From NCBI RefSeq assembly GCF_036689865.1, contig NZ_JBAHUQ010000016.1, positions 43,338 through 107,337 of the forward strand: DNA of 64,000 nucleotides. The letters run 5' to 3'. Origin of the DNA: Magnetococcus sp. PR-3. Lineage in GTDB: Bacteria > Pseudomonadota > Magnetococcia > Magnetococcales > Magnetococcaceae. The notes below the pieces were generated by a model that was not told the DNA's origin, did no database searches, and saw nothing but the letters and a program-made list of their open reading frames with translations. A program made the position numbers and the translations under genes. How positions within the stretch are numbered: the first letter of the stretch is position 1; each line of letters begins with the position of its first letter. Of this stretch, positions 9,512-18,734 are shown one piece after another.

Positions 9512-12205
9512 ATGGATCAAGAAACCCCTTCGCTACGCAGCATGTTGCGACGCACCTCCCTGACTTTTAAAACCCTATTGGCCACGCTGCTGGTCGGGGT
9601 GGCAACCTGGGGGGCGTTGGACCATTGGCAAACCCGCCATTTGAAAGAGCTGTTCCATAACGAACTGCTCCATCAGGTGTGGGAACGTGCACTGGAGAGC
9701 CGGGTTGCCTTTGAACGCAAAGTGCTGAGCTATGGGGATGCGCTGACGCTCATGGCCAGCCAACAGCGGGTGGATGCCTACCTGCAATCCCCCGAATCCC
9801 GTCGCGTGGGACAGTTCAAGCCGCGCATGCATAACGCCACCCCTCAGTGGCTACCTGAACAGGGGTTGATCAACTCACTACTCCCAGTGCCCTATCTTAT
9901 TTTAGCGGGATCCAACGGCCATGCGCTGGAGGTGTATCACCGCATCACCACGCCACCACCCCCGAAGGGACTGTTAAGCTTAGATAAGCTCAGCCGCAAG
10001 CCTTCGGAAGCACCAGTGATGATTGTGGAAATTGGCGACACGCCATACTTGCTCTTCACAGAGCCGGTCGAGAGCGCTCAAGCCAACCGCCTGCTGGTGG
10101 CCGCCACCCCACTGGATGACACCTTTATGACCACCCATATGGGGGCTAACCAACCCTCCGATGGGATCATCGCATTAGCATCGGGCTCCCCTGAACACAT
10201 TATTGCCAGTAACGCGCCCCAAACGCTGCTACCCGGCACCCCCCTAAAAGCGTTGGAGAAGGAGTTTATTATTGCGGGTAAGACCTTCATCAACCTAGAA
10301 GGTCGCGGAGCCAGCCGCACCATGGTCGAGATGGTTAGCCTGATCTCCACCGAACTGGCGGAAGAGAAAAGTCAGAATATTCTGATTACAGAACGTCAAC
10401 AGCGTGCCATTACCGCTTTTGTCCTTATTCTCGCCTCTATTCTTATTATGCTGTGGGTTACGCGCACCATCCGGCGGGTATCTTTACGGATTTCTGAATT
10501 TTCCCAAGAGAACCTGGGGGCACAACTGACCCAGGAGAAATCACGAGATGAGCTGGGCACCTTGGTCAGTCGCTTTGAGCGCATGATGCAAGAGGTGGTA
10601 CGAACCCGAGATAATCTACGGGATGAAATTGAGGAACGTAAACGGATTGAGGCGGAGGTTACCAAGCTCTCTCAAGCGGTGGAGCAGAGCCCCACAGCCC
10701 TGCTGATTACCGATACGGAAGGCAGCATTCTCTATGTTAATCCTGAGTTTGTCAGCCTAACAGGTTTCCGACCAGATGAGGTGATTGGGCGCAACCCCCG
10801 CATTTTAAAGTCTGGGGAGACCGGACGGGAAACCTATAAGGATCTGTGGGGGACCATCAATCAGGGCAAAGCTTGGCAAGGGGTGTTCCGTAACCGTAAG
10901 AAAAACGGCAAGCGCTATTGGGAGAAAAACACCATCTCCCCCATCCGGGATCAAGATGGCAAAGTGATCAACTTTCTCTCGATTAAAGAGGATATCTCTG
11001 CCCGTATTGAGCTGGAAAAAGAGATTGAACACGCCCGCAACGCGGCCGAGACCGCCAATCAGGTTAAGAGCGAATTCTTGACCCACATGACCCATGAGTT
11101 CCGCACCCCGCTGAACATCATTAAAGGGTGTGTCAAACTGATCCGGGATGAAGAGAATCTCAGTGATAAACAGGGGCGTCATCTGGAGAATATTCAGGAA
11201 GGGGCCTCTCACCTCGCCTCCATGATTCAGGATCTGGTGGACCTCTCCCGCGTTGAAAGTGAGCAGTTCCACCTGCATGAGGAGCCTTGCGACCTTAACA
11301 CCCTGCTCACTGAACTGCATGATGAGATCGAAGAGAAGACCCAGGAGAAGCATCTTAATTTTGAGATGGAGGTCTCGCCCACCCTACCTAAAGAGATCAT
11401 GCTGGATGCAGGCCGTGCCCGCCACGCATTAAACAACCTGCTGATCAATGCGGTGAAGTTCACCCATGAAGGACAGGTTAGCCTGAACACCTGGTATGAA
11501 GGGGAGCCTAAAGCACGCTCAGGCACCCTGCATTTTGTCATTTCTGATACAGGGGTTGGGATCCCAGAAGAGCAGATTCAAGCCATTTTTGAACCCTTTA
11601 ATCAGGGCGACCTGCCCAACCGCACCCGTGGGGGGGTTGGTCTGGGTCTAACCATCACCAAACGGTTGGTGGACCTGATGGATGGCACCATTGAACTGCG
11701 CAGTGAACCCGACCACGGCAGTGTGTTCCATATTCAACTCCCCTGTCGTAAAGTGTGGCGCCCCCAAGAGTCCCTGGCCAATGCGCTGAACGTCAACAAG
11801 GTTTCAGATCAAGCCTTACTGGTCAGCCACAATCCAGTGGCTCGGATGATTTTAAAGCGGATTTTGGAAGAGCTGGGGCTGAATACTGTTGAGCTGGATG
11901 GTTGCCAAGCCAGTTGTGGCTTCCTGGAAAATGCCCAGGCGGCCCAGTTTGGGGTAATTATTATGGATTGCGCCCACCAGCCCGATGGTGGCTTGGCTGA
12001 GGTTCGGCGTATCCGCCGTGCTGAAACGGTGAATGCCATTACCCCCATTGTCCTACTCGGGGAACCCAGTGAAGATGAAGAGCAACCAGCCCATAAACGC
12101 GCAGCCGCTTTGCCGGATGATGTGGTGATCCTGCCTAAGCCCCTACAGCGAGATCAAGTGGTTGGGGCCGTGCGCACCTTCCTAAAGATGGACAGCTCAC
12201 TTTGA
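9512..12205 (+). CDS. Membrane hybrid sensor histidine kinase with degenerate receiver
   Basis: This 897-residue sensor kinase has an N-terminal membrane segment (about 20-36), a periplasmic sensing region, a second membrane segment (about 292-312), a HAMP linker, a PAS domain (from about 385, LSQAVEQSPTALLITD) and a HisKA domain with phospho-acceptor His528 in THEFRTPLN. The ATPase domain has NNLLINAVKF, DTGVGIPEE and GVGLGLTITK. The C-terminus folds like a receiver: it keeps the acceptor aspartate (IIMDC) and the lysine (LPKP), but its first strand reads ALLVSHNP, so the usual acidic pair is missing. The ligand is unknown. A response regulator gene begins 317 bases downstream. Confidence 0.85.
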   Translation: MDQETPSLRSMLRRTSLTFKTLLATLLVGVATWGALDHWQTRHLKELFHNELLHQVWERALESRVAFERKVLSYGDALTLMASQQRVDAYLQSPESRRVGQFKPRMHNATPQWLPEQGLINSLLPVPYLILAGSNGHALEVYHRITTPPPPKGLLSLDKLSRKPSEAPVMIVEIGDTPYLLFTEPVESAQANRLLVAATPLDDTFMTTHMGANQPSDGIIALASGSPEHIIASNAPQTLLPGTPLKALEKEFIIAGKTFINLEGRGASRTMVEMVSLISTELAEEKSQNILITERQQRAITAFVLILASILIMLWVTRTIRRVSLRISEFSQENLGAQLTQEKSRDELGTLVSRFERMMQEVVRTRDNLRDEIEERKRIEAEVTKLSQAVEQSPTALLITDTEGSILYVNPEFVSLTGFRPDEVIGRNPRILKSGETGRETYKDLWGTINQGKAWQGVFRNRKKNGKRYWEKNTISPIRDQDGKVINFLSIKEDISARIELEKEIEHARNAAETANQVKSEFLTHMTHEFRTPLNIIKGCVKLIRDEENLSDKQGRHLENIQEGASHLASMIQDLVDLSRVESEQFHLHEEPCDLNTLLTELHDEIEEKTQEKHLNFEMEVSPTLPKEIMLDAGRARHALNNLLINAVKFTHEGQVSLNTWYEGEPKARSGTLHFVISDTGVGIPEEQIQAIFEPFNQGDLPNRTRGGVGLGLTITKRLVDLMDGTIELRSEPDHGSVFHIQLPCRKVWRPQESLANALNVNKVSDQALLVSHNPVARMILKRILEELGLNTVELDGCQASCGFLENAQAAQFGVIIMDCAHQPDGGLAEVRRIRRAETVNAITPIVLLGEPSEDEEQPAHKRAAALPDDVVILPKPLQRDQVVGAVRTFLKMDSSL

Positions 12206-12522
12206 CTAAAAGTAGCGCGTCTCACCAGGGGTCTGTTCACAACAGCCCATGGTGAGACCACACCACCTAGGGCCGAACCACACGGCATCAACAAGCCGGA
12301 TAACCACCAAGAGGGTTCTCTTCGCCACCTCCGCCGCCGCCCCCCTGCCCTGTTATACGGCGGCAAGACCAACTACCCCCATTCAGCAGCCCATTGATCA
12401 TAAGCCCATACCCGCCCATGAGGAAAATGTGTATGATTCTCCCCATCGGATCATAATTAGTCCTTGGTTACGGCATGTGCAGTCATCCACGATCGTGAAG
12501 AACAGACCCGTGGGGGAGAGGT
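12206..12522. other. Gap before the NarL-type regulator, with a strong hairpin
   Basis: The arms GTCTCACCA (12219-12227) and TGGTGAGAC (12250-12258) are perfect, and inner bases pair further around a CAC loop. The structure begins 14 bases after the kinase stop codon. It lacks a U-tract. A 100-codon plus-strand frame that runs into the next gene has low-complexity composition and is not credible. I see no convincing promoter. Confidence 0.5.
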
Positions 12523-13167
12523 ATGATGTTGCGTATACTGATCGCAGATGACCACCCCCTCTTCAGGGAAGCTCTGCGGCATACATTAGAGACCCTACCG
12601 GGTCATAAGGCGCTGCAGGAAGCCAGCTCATATGATCAACTGCTGGAGCTACTCAATCCGGAGTTGGATCTGGTGTTGATGGATCTACGCATGCCGGGTG
12701 TGGAGGGTTTTTCCGGTTTGGTTGAGGTACGCCGTGCAGCCCCCTCAGTGCCGGTGATCATTGTCTCGGCCAGTGAAGCACGGGAGACCATATCCCTGGC
12801 CATGAGCTACGGTGCATCCGCCTTTATTCCAAAATCGCTCCCTAGGCCACAGATTCAAGAGGTGGTGGAGGTGGTGTTACAGGGTGGAGAGTGGTGGCCA
12901 GCCCACCTATTAACCCCCCACAGCCCCCCTGGTGAGCCCCCCCCTGCGTCAGAGAACACCATCCGCTCGCTGCGTTCCCTTACCCCGAGCGAACTTCTGG
13001 TGCTGGAGCATCTGGCCCAAGGCAAACCCAATAAGATTATTGCCAGTGATATTGGCATTAAGGAAGCCACGGTCAAAGCTCACATTACCTCCATTTTTCG
13101 TAAGCTTAAAGTCAACAACCGTACCCAAGCTCTGTTGATGATGAAAGAGAGCAACCCTTTAACCTAA
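12523..13167 (+). CDS. NarL/LuxR-family response regulator
   Basis: This 214-residue two-domain regulator has a receiver with acidic residues Asp9 and Asp10 (IADDHP), acceptor Asp54 in LMDLRMPG, and lysine in PKS. A LuxR-type helix-turn-helix follows, from about residue 150 (LTPSELLVLEHLAQGKPNKI, then EATVKAHITSIFRKL). The ATG has GGGGGAGAGG just upstream. The gene converges on the FIST kinase and their ends overlap by 9 bases. NarL-type regulators of the ErbR/EraR kind accompany NahK-like kinases in Pseudomonas, so this is a likely partner of the FIST kinase; that is inference from position. Confidence 0.93.
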   Translation: MMLRILIADDHPLFREALRHTLETLPGHKALQEASSYDQLLELLNPELDLVLMDLRMPGVEGFSGLVEVRRAAPSVPVIIVSASEARETISLAMSYGASAFIPKSLPRPQIQEVVEVVLQGGEWWPAHLLTPHSPPGEPPPASENTIRSLRSLTPSELLVLEHLAQGKPNKIIASDIGIKEATVKAHITSIFRKLKVNNRTQALLMMKESNPLT

Positions 13168-16100
13168 TGCGGTCAGGGTATAGGCCAATAAGGCGCGTAG
13201 TTTGGCGGGTTTTAAGGGTTTACATAACACCTGGAACCCCTCAGCTTGAAGCTGCTGGCTCAACGCTTGGGAGTAGTTGGCCGTAATCACCAAACAGGGG
13301 AGCTGAGCGCCACTTTGCGCGCGCAGATTTTGTACCACCTCAGGTCCCAACGCGCCATCATCCAACTGATAGTCCGCCAACACAACCACCTGCGCCAATG
13401 ATGCCCCCTGCGCAACAACCTGTTGCAACTGTTGCTCAGCCTGCGTGGCATCCAGGGCGGTATAGACCAAACACCCCCAGGGTTCAAGCAGCGTGCGCAT
13501 GCCGTAGAGTATATCTGGGTCATTATCAATCACCAAAACAGGCAGGTTGGTGAAGTTCTCACTCTGACTGGTGGTGACCAAAGGGGCCTGGGCGGGTTCA
13601 TGGGTTTGTACAGAGATAACAGGTACATCAATCCAAAACAGCGAACCTTCCCCCAATGTGGAGTCCAAACCAATGGGGTGATCCAGAATTTGGGCAATCC
13701 GCTTTACAATAGCCAACCCCAACCCAGCCCCTTTGTGCCGCTTGAGATCTTCATCCGCAAAATTGGGCAGTTGGCGAAAATCCTCAAACACCTCCGCCCA
13801 CTTCTCTTGATCGATACCAATACCGCTATCTTGCACCTCAAAACGGCAAAAACCCGCCTCATCAGATAACCGGCAACGAACCTGCACCTCACCGTGTGGC
13901 GTATAGCGAATGGCATTGGAGATAAAATTGCGCAACACCCGGCTAAGCAACGGATAGTCACTGACAACCTGATAGCTCTGATGCTGCACCGTCAAAACCA
14001 ACCCCGCCTGAGCGGCAACCGGAGAGAACTCATTTTCCAAAGCGTTGAGGAGTCGGGTTGTTGCAAAGGGGGATGGATTCACCTCCACAACCTTGGCATC
14101 AAATTTGGAGATATCCATCAAATCCGTTAACAGACTCTCCACCCCCTCCATGGCCATATTAATACGCTGCACCATCTGCTTATTTTCCTGCCGCATCTCT
14201 CGCTCCAAAAGCGATGAGATCATTAAGCGGGCGGCATTGAGGGGTTGCAGCAGATCATGACTGGCCACGGCCATGAACTTGGTTTTACGAGCATTGGCCT
14301 CTTCAGCTTCATCTCGGGCACTCTCTAAAGACCGCTCCATCTCCTGCCGTTCGGTAATCTCCAAACGCAACTGCTGGTTGACCTCTATCAGCTCATGGGT
14401 ACGTTCAGCAACCCGCTGCGACAGAGTATCTCGTGCGTTAGAAAGCGCGCGCGTGGCATCCCGGTAAGGGGTGACGTCTGAGAAGGTAAACACACAGCCC
14501 CCGCCCGGCATAGTATTACGCCGCACCTCAATATTTTTTTCCAGACCATAGGTAAAAGCCAGGGTGTGGTGACGGGTATCAATCCACCCATCACTGACCA
14601 TAAAGGGCTGTTTGGAGGAGGAAGTGCCCTGGGGTTGGGGCCCTTCAGCATGGGGGAAGGCTTCATAAAAAATGGCATTATGGGCCTGCAGGGCCTCAAC
14701 CGACATGCCAACCTGTGGCACGTGAAGGGGTAGATCCAGCAGCTGCGTAAAGGGATCATTCCACTGCAACAGGTGATTATCCTGACTAAAAACCGCCACC
14801 CCTTGGCTCAACCCGGCCAGAGTAGCTTGAAGCAGCAAGTTCTGCTGGGCCAGCTCTGTTTCCCGCCGTTTTTTCTCTGCCTGTTTAATACCGGTAATAT
14901 CGGTATAGATCCCCACCACATCCCCTTGATCGGTGTGGCGCTCACGCACCTGAACACATCGGCCGTCGGAGAGGTGTATCAAAAAAGGCTCGCCAATATG
15001 GGCACGACGGGCACAACGCATTTTTACCCAAGCATCCGGATCTTGACGTGCCTCCAGGATCTCCCCACTTGAGGCGGCGGCGCGGATGATATCCGAAAAC
15101 AGAGCACCTTCTTTTAAAATATAAGCAAGCCTTGGAAAAATCTGGGTAAAGGTATTGTTGTGCAGCGTCAGCTTACCTTCCTGGTTATAGACCACAATAC
15201 CTTCGGATGTGCTATGAATGACCTCCTGAAGATATTGGCGGTTCCGCTCCGCCTCTTGCCGAGCCCACTCCAACATCTGATTGGTTTCCTGCAAGGCATT
15301 GAGGGTCGACTCCAACTCACCTGTACGCTCCTTAACTTGATGATCCAGCTTAATGGCTGTTTGGAACATGGCATACGCATTTTGCTGAAAATCACTGTTG
15401 CGCTCAACCTGATCCATCAACACCTGATTCACCCGCCGGAGCTTACGCACTTCACGGCTTAAGGATTCCACACTTCCGGCCAGGGGGGGCTGAGCATCCG
15501 CCCAGTTCATAGAGGCCAGGGGCGCATGTTTACCCTGAACCTTCTCCTGACTGATGTAAACACCTGTAAAGGTGCAGTTCATATGCATGCTCTGGTACTG
15601 CTCACCATAGGTATTAAACCCCACCACCCGGTAGCGAGAAGCCAACTGTTCAACCTGATGGATAATACCCGTCTCATCCACCTCCAACCGGCGGAAAATA
15701 CAATCAAAACCAATCACCAGACTGGGAGCACCCAGCGCATCAGACATCTGCGTTAAAATGCGCTCATAACTACCGGCCAGATCCCCCCCTTTACCCAGGG
15801 TAAAAACATTGCCTTGATCAATGGCACAGAAAAAAGTGAGGCTATGATCGGCATTGGCCGTCGCAACCGAGCGCACATAGTGCTCTCCCCCCACCCGCAC
15901 CATGATCGGATGGGCCGCAAAAAGCGAGGGGGAGAGTGGCGCCTCCGGTGGCAACCCCATGGCTTGCGCATACTCATGGGCTGCAGGCCCTCCATCGATC
16001 TCATAAACCAACCGCTCAGCAGGATCCGCACGGGTAACCACCATTTTGTGTTCCAGAGGTTGTAAATGCTCTGTTTTGAACGCCTTAATGTGATAACTGG

Positions 16101-16716
16101 AATGGATTAAAAGAACAAAGGCAACATCTTCATACACTTTACCGTCCTGAAACAGGTAGGTGCGTTCAAAGCTCAGCTCATCCCCTGCCGAGCCCCCCAC
16201 AATAGGCAGGGCACTCATGACCGAACCAATGGCGGTCAGCAACACCTCTTCAGCGCGGGACAACCCATCAATCAACAACAGCGCAAAACGCTGGGTATCC
16301 GGTCGTTCCTGTCCATAGGTGGCATAAAAGGACTCCACCTGCGCCGTACAGGAGGCAACATCCCGCTGGGAGAGGGATTCAATAACCAGAGTAGAAACCT
16401 GAAAAGCCTGTTTGGGTAAGGCAAAAGCACTCACCCCACCCCGAGAGATCCCATCGGGGGAGATCTCACCGGCGGTCGTACATCCAATGATCCTGGTCGC
16501 CACAAAACAGGACTGAAGCTGCTGACTAAAGCGCACCACATCATAAGAAGCCGAACAAAAAACCACCACTACAGCGGCATCGGTCCCACCTAACTGCCCA
16601 TACAACTGTGCCACGGCCTGTTGTTCATCCGCACAGGTGGTGTGGGCATGGGGAATACTCTGTGAAGGTCTCTCCATCAAGCTCAGCTTTCCTGTAATCC
16701 CCGTTGGTTTATCCAT
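13159..16716 (-). CDS. FIST-domain hybrid histidine kinase (NosP-NahK-like fusion)
   Basis: This protein of about 1185 residues joins a FIST sensor to a NahK-type kinase. FIST_N (about 35-235; CTTAGEISPDG, GGSAGDE) and FIST_C (about 240-395; GFNTYGEQ) come first, then a coiled coil, two PAS-like domains, a second coiled coil, and HisKA with SHDLLQPLNAARL (acceptor His820). The ATPase domain has RNFISNAIRYTP, DSGIGID and GAGLGLAIVKR. The final receiver is complete (IDNDPD, LADYQLDDG, CKPLKP). No signal peptide or membrane segment is seen, so it should be cytoplasmic. FIST proteins of the NosP group bind haem and sense NO; that ligand is inferred here. The start is uncertain: TTG at 16734, ATG at 16716, or ATG at 16677. 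Confidence 0.9.
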   Translation of the reverse strand: MDKPTGITGKLSLMERPSQSIPHAHTTCADEQQAVAQLYGQLGGTDAAVVVVFCSASYDVVRFSQQLQSCFVATRIIGCTTAGEISPDGISRGGVSAFALPKQAFQVSTLVIESLSQRDVASCTAQVESFYATYGQERPDTQRFALLLIDGLSRAEEVLLTAIGSVMSALPIVGGSAGDELSFERTYLFQDGKVYEDVAFVLLIHSSYHIKAFKTEHLQPLEHKMVVTRADPAERLVYEIDGGPAAHEYAQAMGLPPEAPLSPSLFAAHPIMVRVGGEHYVRSVATANADHSLTFFCAIDQGNVFTLGKGGDLAGSYERILTQMSDALGAPSLVIGFDCIFRRLEVDETGIIHQVEQLASRYRVVGFNTYGEQYQSMHMNCTFTGVYISQEKVQGKHAPLASMNWADAQPPLAGSVESLSREVRKLRRVNQVLMDQVERNSDFQQNAYAMFQTAIKLDHQVKERTGELESTLNALQETNQMLEWARQEAERNRQYLQEVIHSTSEGIVVYNQEGKLTLHNNTFTQIFPRLAYILKEGALFSDIIRAAASSGEILEARQDPDAWVKMRCARRAHIGEPFLIHLSDGRCVQVRERHTDQGDVVGIYTDITGIKQAEKKRRETELAQQNLLLQATLAGLSQGVAVFSQDNHLLQWNDPFTQLLDLPLHVPQVGMSVEALQAHNAIFYEAFPHAEGPQPQGTSSSKQPFMVSDGWIDTRHHTLAFTYGLEKNIEVRRNTMPGGGCVFTFSDVTPYRDATRALSNARDTLSQRVAERTHELIEVNQQLRLEITERQEMERSLESARDEAEEANARKTKFMAVASHDLLQPLNAARLMISSLLEREMRQENKQMVQRINMAMEGVESLLTDLMDISKFDAKVVEVNPSPFATTRLLNALENEFSPVAAQAGLVLTVQHQSYQVVSDYPLLSRVLRNFISNAIRYTPHGEVQVRCRLSDEAGFCRFEVQDSGIGIDQEKWAEVFEDFRQLPNFADEDLKRHKGAGLGLAIVKRIAQILDHPIGLDSTLGEGSLFWIDVPVISVQTHEPAQAPLVTTSQSENFTNLPVLVIDNDPDILYGMRTLLEPWGCLVYTALDATQAEQQLQQVVAQGASLAQVVVLADYQLDDGALGPEVVQNLRAQSGAQLPCLVITANYSQALSQQLQAEGFQVLCKPLKPAKLRALLAYTLTALG

Positions 16717-17086
16717 GCCACAGCCCAAACTCAACCCCTTAGGCCACGCAGTTAGAGCGTAATCTCACAGACTCTACGGTGCCTGTTTTAGCTCAGGCAG
16801 GCAAGATCAAACACCATTTATCCGCCAGGCAGGAACGGAATGGCAGAAAAGCATCTTTGCAGAACCATCCATACACTTTTTACGGGTCATAACAGCCTTA
16901 CAAATAGACACCCATATCTTTGTATTATTTAGCTTTTTATAAATCTCACATTCATTTTACCCCACCATATGCGACTAAAGTCTAATTGTACGCGTGGAGA
17001 GATCAGCCCTACAGTGGCTGGCAGTCAAAATGTGAAGACAACCCATGTGGTCGTACGACCACACGGCCACCCGAGAGGAAGCAACG
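16717..17086. other. Divergent control region, FIST kinase / aldehyde dehydrogenase
   Basis: This 370-base region is A/T-rich in the middle (16890-16960). I found no sigma-54 pair (TGGCAC-N5-TTGCA) and no clear sigma-70 pair. The 18-bp palindrome just before the dehydrogenase gene is listed separately. Confidence 0.5.
17046..17063. promoter_or_regulatory. Perfect 18-bp palindrome before the aldehyde dehydrogenase gene
   Basis: TGTGGTCGTACGACCACA reads the same on both strands and ends 23 bases before the ATG at 17087. It is a candidate operator. If transcribed, it would also form a stem just ahead of the ribosome site GAGAGGA. The protein that would bind it is unknown; the nearby NarL-type regulator is one candidate. 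Confidence 0.5.
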
Positions 17087-18607
17087 ATGATTTACACGCC
17101 CCCAGGCCAACCAGAGTCCTTGGTTTCAGTTAAAGATCGCTATGCCAACTTTATTGGTGGAAAATGGGTTGCCCCCATCAAAGGGGTCTATTTTGATAAC
17201 ACCACCCCTGTAACTGGTGAAAAAATTTGTGAGATCCCCCGCAGCAGCGCCGAAGATATTGAAGCCGCATTGGATGCCGCCCATGCCGCCAAAGATGCCT
17301 GGGGCAGTACATCGGTCACCGAGCGCAGCAATCTGTTGTTAAAAATTGCGGATCGTATTGAACAAAACCTGGAGATGCTGGCGGTTGCCGAAACGTGGGA
17401 TAATGGTAAAGCGGTACGGGAAACCATGGCCGCCGATGTTCCCTTGTGTGCCGACCACTTCCGCTACTACGCGGGTTGCATCCGTGCCCAAGAAGGCACC
17501 ATGTCTGAAATTGACGGCAACACGGTGGCCTACCATTTTCATGAACCCCTGGGTGTTGTTGGCCAGATTATCCCCTGGAACTTCCCCCTACTCATGGCAG
17601 CCTGGAAAGTTGCCCCTGCCTTGGCCACTGGCAACTGTATTGTGCTTAAACCTGCTGAGCAGACACCGTTCTCTATTCTTAAATTCCTGGAGTTGATTGA
17701 AGATCTGCTCCCCCCCGGTGTGTTGAACGTTGTTAACGGTTTTGGCCCAGAGGCAGGTCAAGCTCTGGCCTCCAATAAGCGCATTGCTAAAATTGCCTTT
17801 ACCGGCTCAACCCCCGTTGGTTCCCATATTCTCAAGTGTGCTGCTGAGAATATTATCCCCTCTACCGTTGAACTGGGCGGCAAGTCGCCCAACATCTATT
17901 TTGAAGATGTGATCAACCATGAGGACACCTATCTGGATAAGTGTGTGGAAGGGTCCGTGCTGGCCTTCTTTAACCAAGGTGAAGTCTGCACCTGCCCTTC
18001 CCGTTTGTTGGTGCAGGAGTCGATCTTTGACACCTTTATTGAAAAGGTGATCGCCCGCACAAAACTGATCAAACGCGGCAACCCCCTAGATACCGAAACC
18101 ATGGTTGGGGCTCAGGCATCCCAGGAACAGTTCGATAAAATTATGGGCTATCTGAAAATTGGCCGTGAAGAGGGGGCCACGGTGCTTTCAGGGGGGGATA
18201 AAGATCACGTAGGTGATGATATGGGGGGTGGTTTTTACATCCAACCAACCCTGTTAAAAGGGCAAAACAGCATGCGGGTCTTCCAGGAAGAGATCTTTGG
18301 CCCTGTTGTCTCGGTCACCACCTTTAAAGATGAAGCGGAAGCCTTAGCCATTGCGAATGATTCTGAGTTTGGCTTGGGTGCCGGGGTGTGGACACGGGAT
18401 ATGAACCGCGCCTACCGTATGGGACGCGGCATTCAAGCCGGTCGTGTATGGACCAACTGTTACCATCTCTACCCCGCCCATGCAGCCTTTGGTGGCTATA
18501 AAAAGTCCGGTGTTGGACGTGAGACCCACAAGATGATGTTGGATCACTACCAGCAGACCAAAAACATGCTGGTCAGCTACGACATCAACCCACTGGGCTT
18601 TTTCTAA
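17087..18607 (+). CDS. NAD-dependent aldehyde dehydrogenase, ExaC/AcoD type
   Basis: It probably oxidises acetaldehyde or a related aldehyde to the acid. I start at the ATG at 17087 ([19 protein letters not shown]), with GAGAGGA upstream; an earlier in-frame start at 17045 would run through the palindrome. This gives 506 residues, the length of P. aeruginosa ExaC, and the N-terminus is typical of that group. Motifs seen are [42 protein letters not shown] with the general-base glutamate, and GEVCTCPSR with the catalytic cysteine. It is divergent from the FIST kinase, and an ExaC-like product fits the ethanol-oxidation regulators it resembles. Confidence 0.93.
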   Translation: MIYTPPGQPESLVSVKDRYANFIGGKWVAPIKGVYFDNTTPVTGEKICEIPRSSAEDIEAALDAAHAAKDAWGSTSVTERSNLLLKIADRIEQNLEMLAVAETWDNGKAVRETMAADVPLCADHFRYYAGCIRAQEGTMSEIDGNTVAYHFHEPLGVVGQIIPWNFPLLMAAWKVAPALATGNCIVLKPAEQTPFSILKFLELIEDLLPPGVLNVVNGFGPEAGQALASNKRIAKIAFTGSTPVGSHILKCAAENIIPSTVELGGKSPNIYFEDVINHEDTYLDKCVEGSVLAFFNQGEVCTCPSRLLVQESIFDTFIEKVIARTKLIKRGNPLDTETMVGAQASQEQFDKIMGYLKIGREEGATVLSGGDKDHVGDDMGGGFYIQPTLLKGQNSMRVFQEEIFGPVVSVTTFKDEAEALAIANDSEFGLGAGVWTRDMNRAYRMGRGIQAGRVWTNCYHLYPAHAAFGGYKKSGVGRETHKMMLDHYQQTKNMLVSYDINPLGFF

Positions 18608-18624
18608 AACCCGACGGGACATAC

Positions 18625-18658
18625 AAAGGGCCGCCAACCTCTGTTGGCGGCCCTTTTG
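18625..18658 (+). terminator. Rho-independent terminator of the aldehyde dehydrogenase gene
   Basis: GGGCCGCCAAC and GTTGGCGGCCC form an 11-bp perfect stem with a CTCT loop, extended by an A-run and followed by TTTTGT. It begins 17 bases after the stop codon. Confidence 0.9.
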
Positions 18659-18734
18659 TACGAAGGCAAAAAACCGCAACACCCTTGATGATCCCACGAT
18701 CAAACAGAACCTCCCCCTTTAAAGCACACAAGCT

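Noticed and set aside
12249..12551. 100-codon plus-strand frame running into the NarL regulator gene
   Set aside because: Composition is Pro/Thr/His-rich and random-looking, no ribosome site is present, and it overlaps the well-supported start of the regulator.
16980..17040. Possible sigma-54 promoter (TGGCTGGCAG) ahead of the aldehyde dehydrogenase
   Set aside because: The GG element has no matching TTGC at the required spacing.
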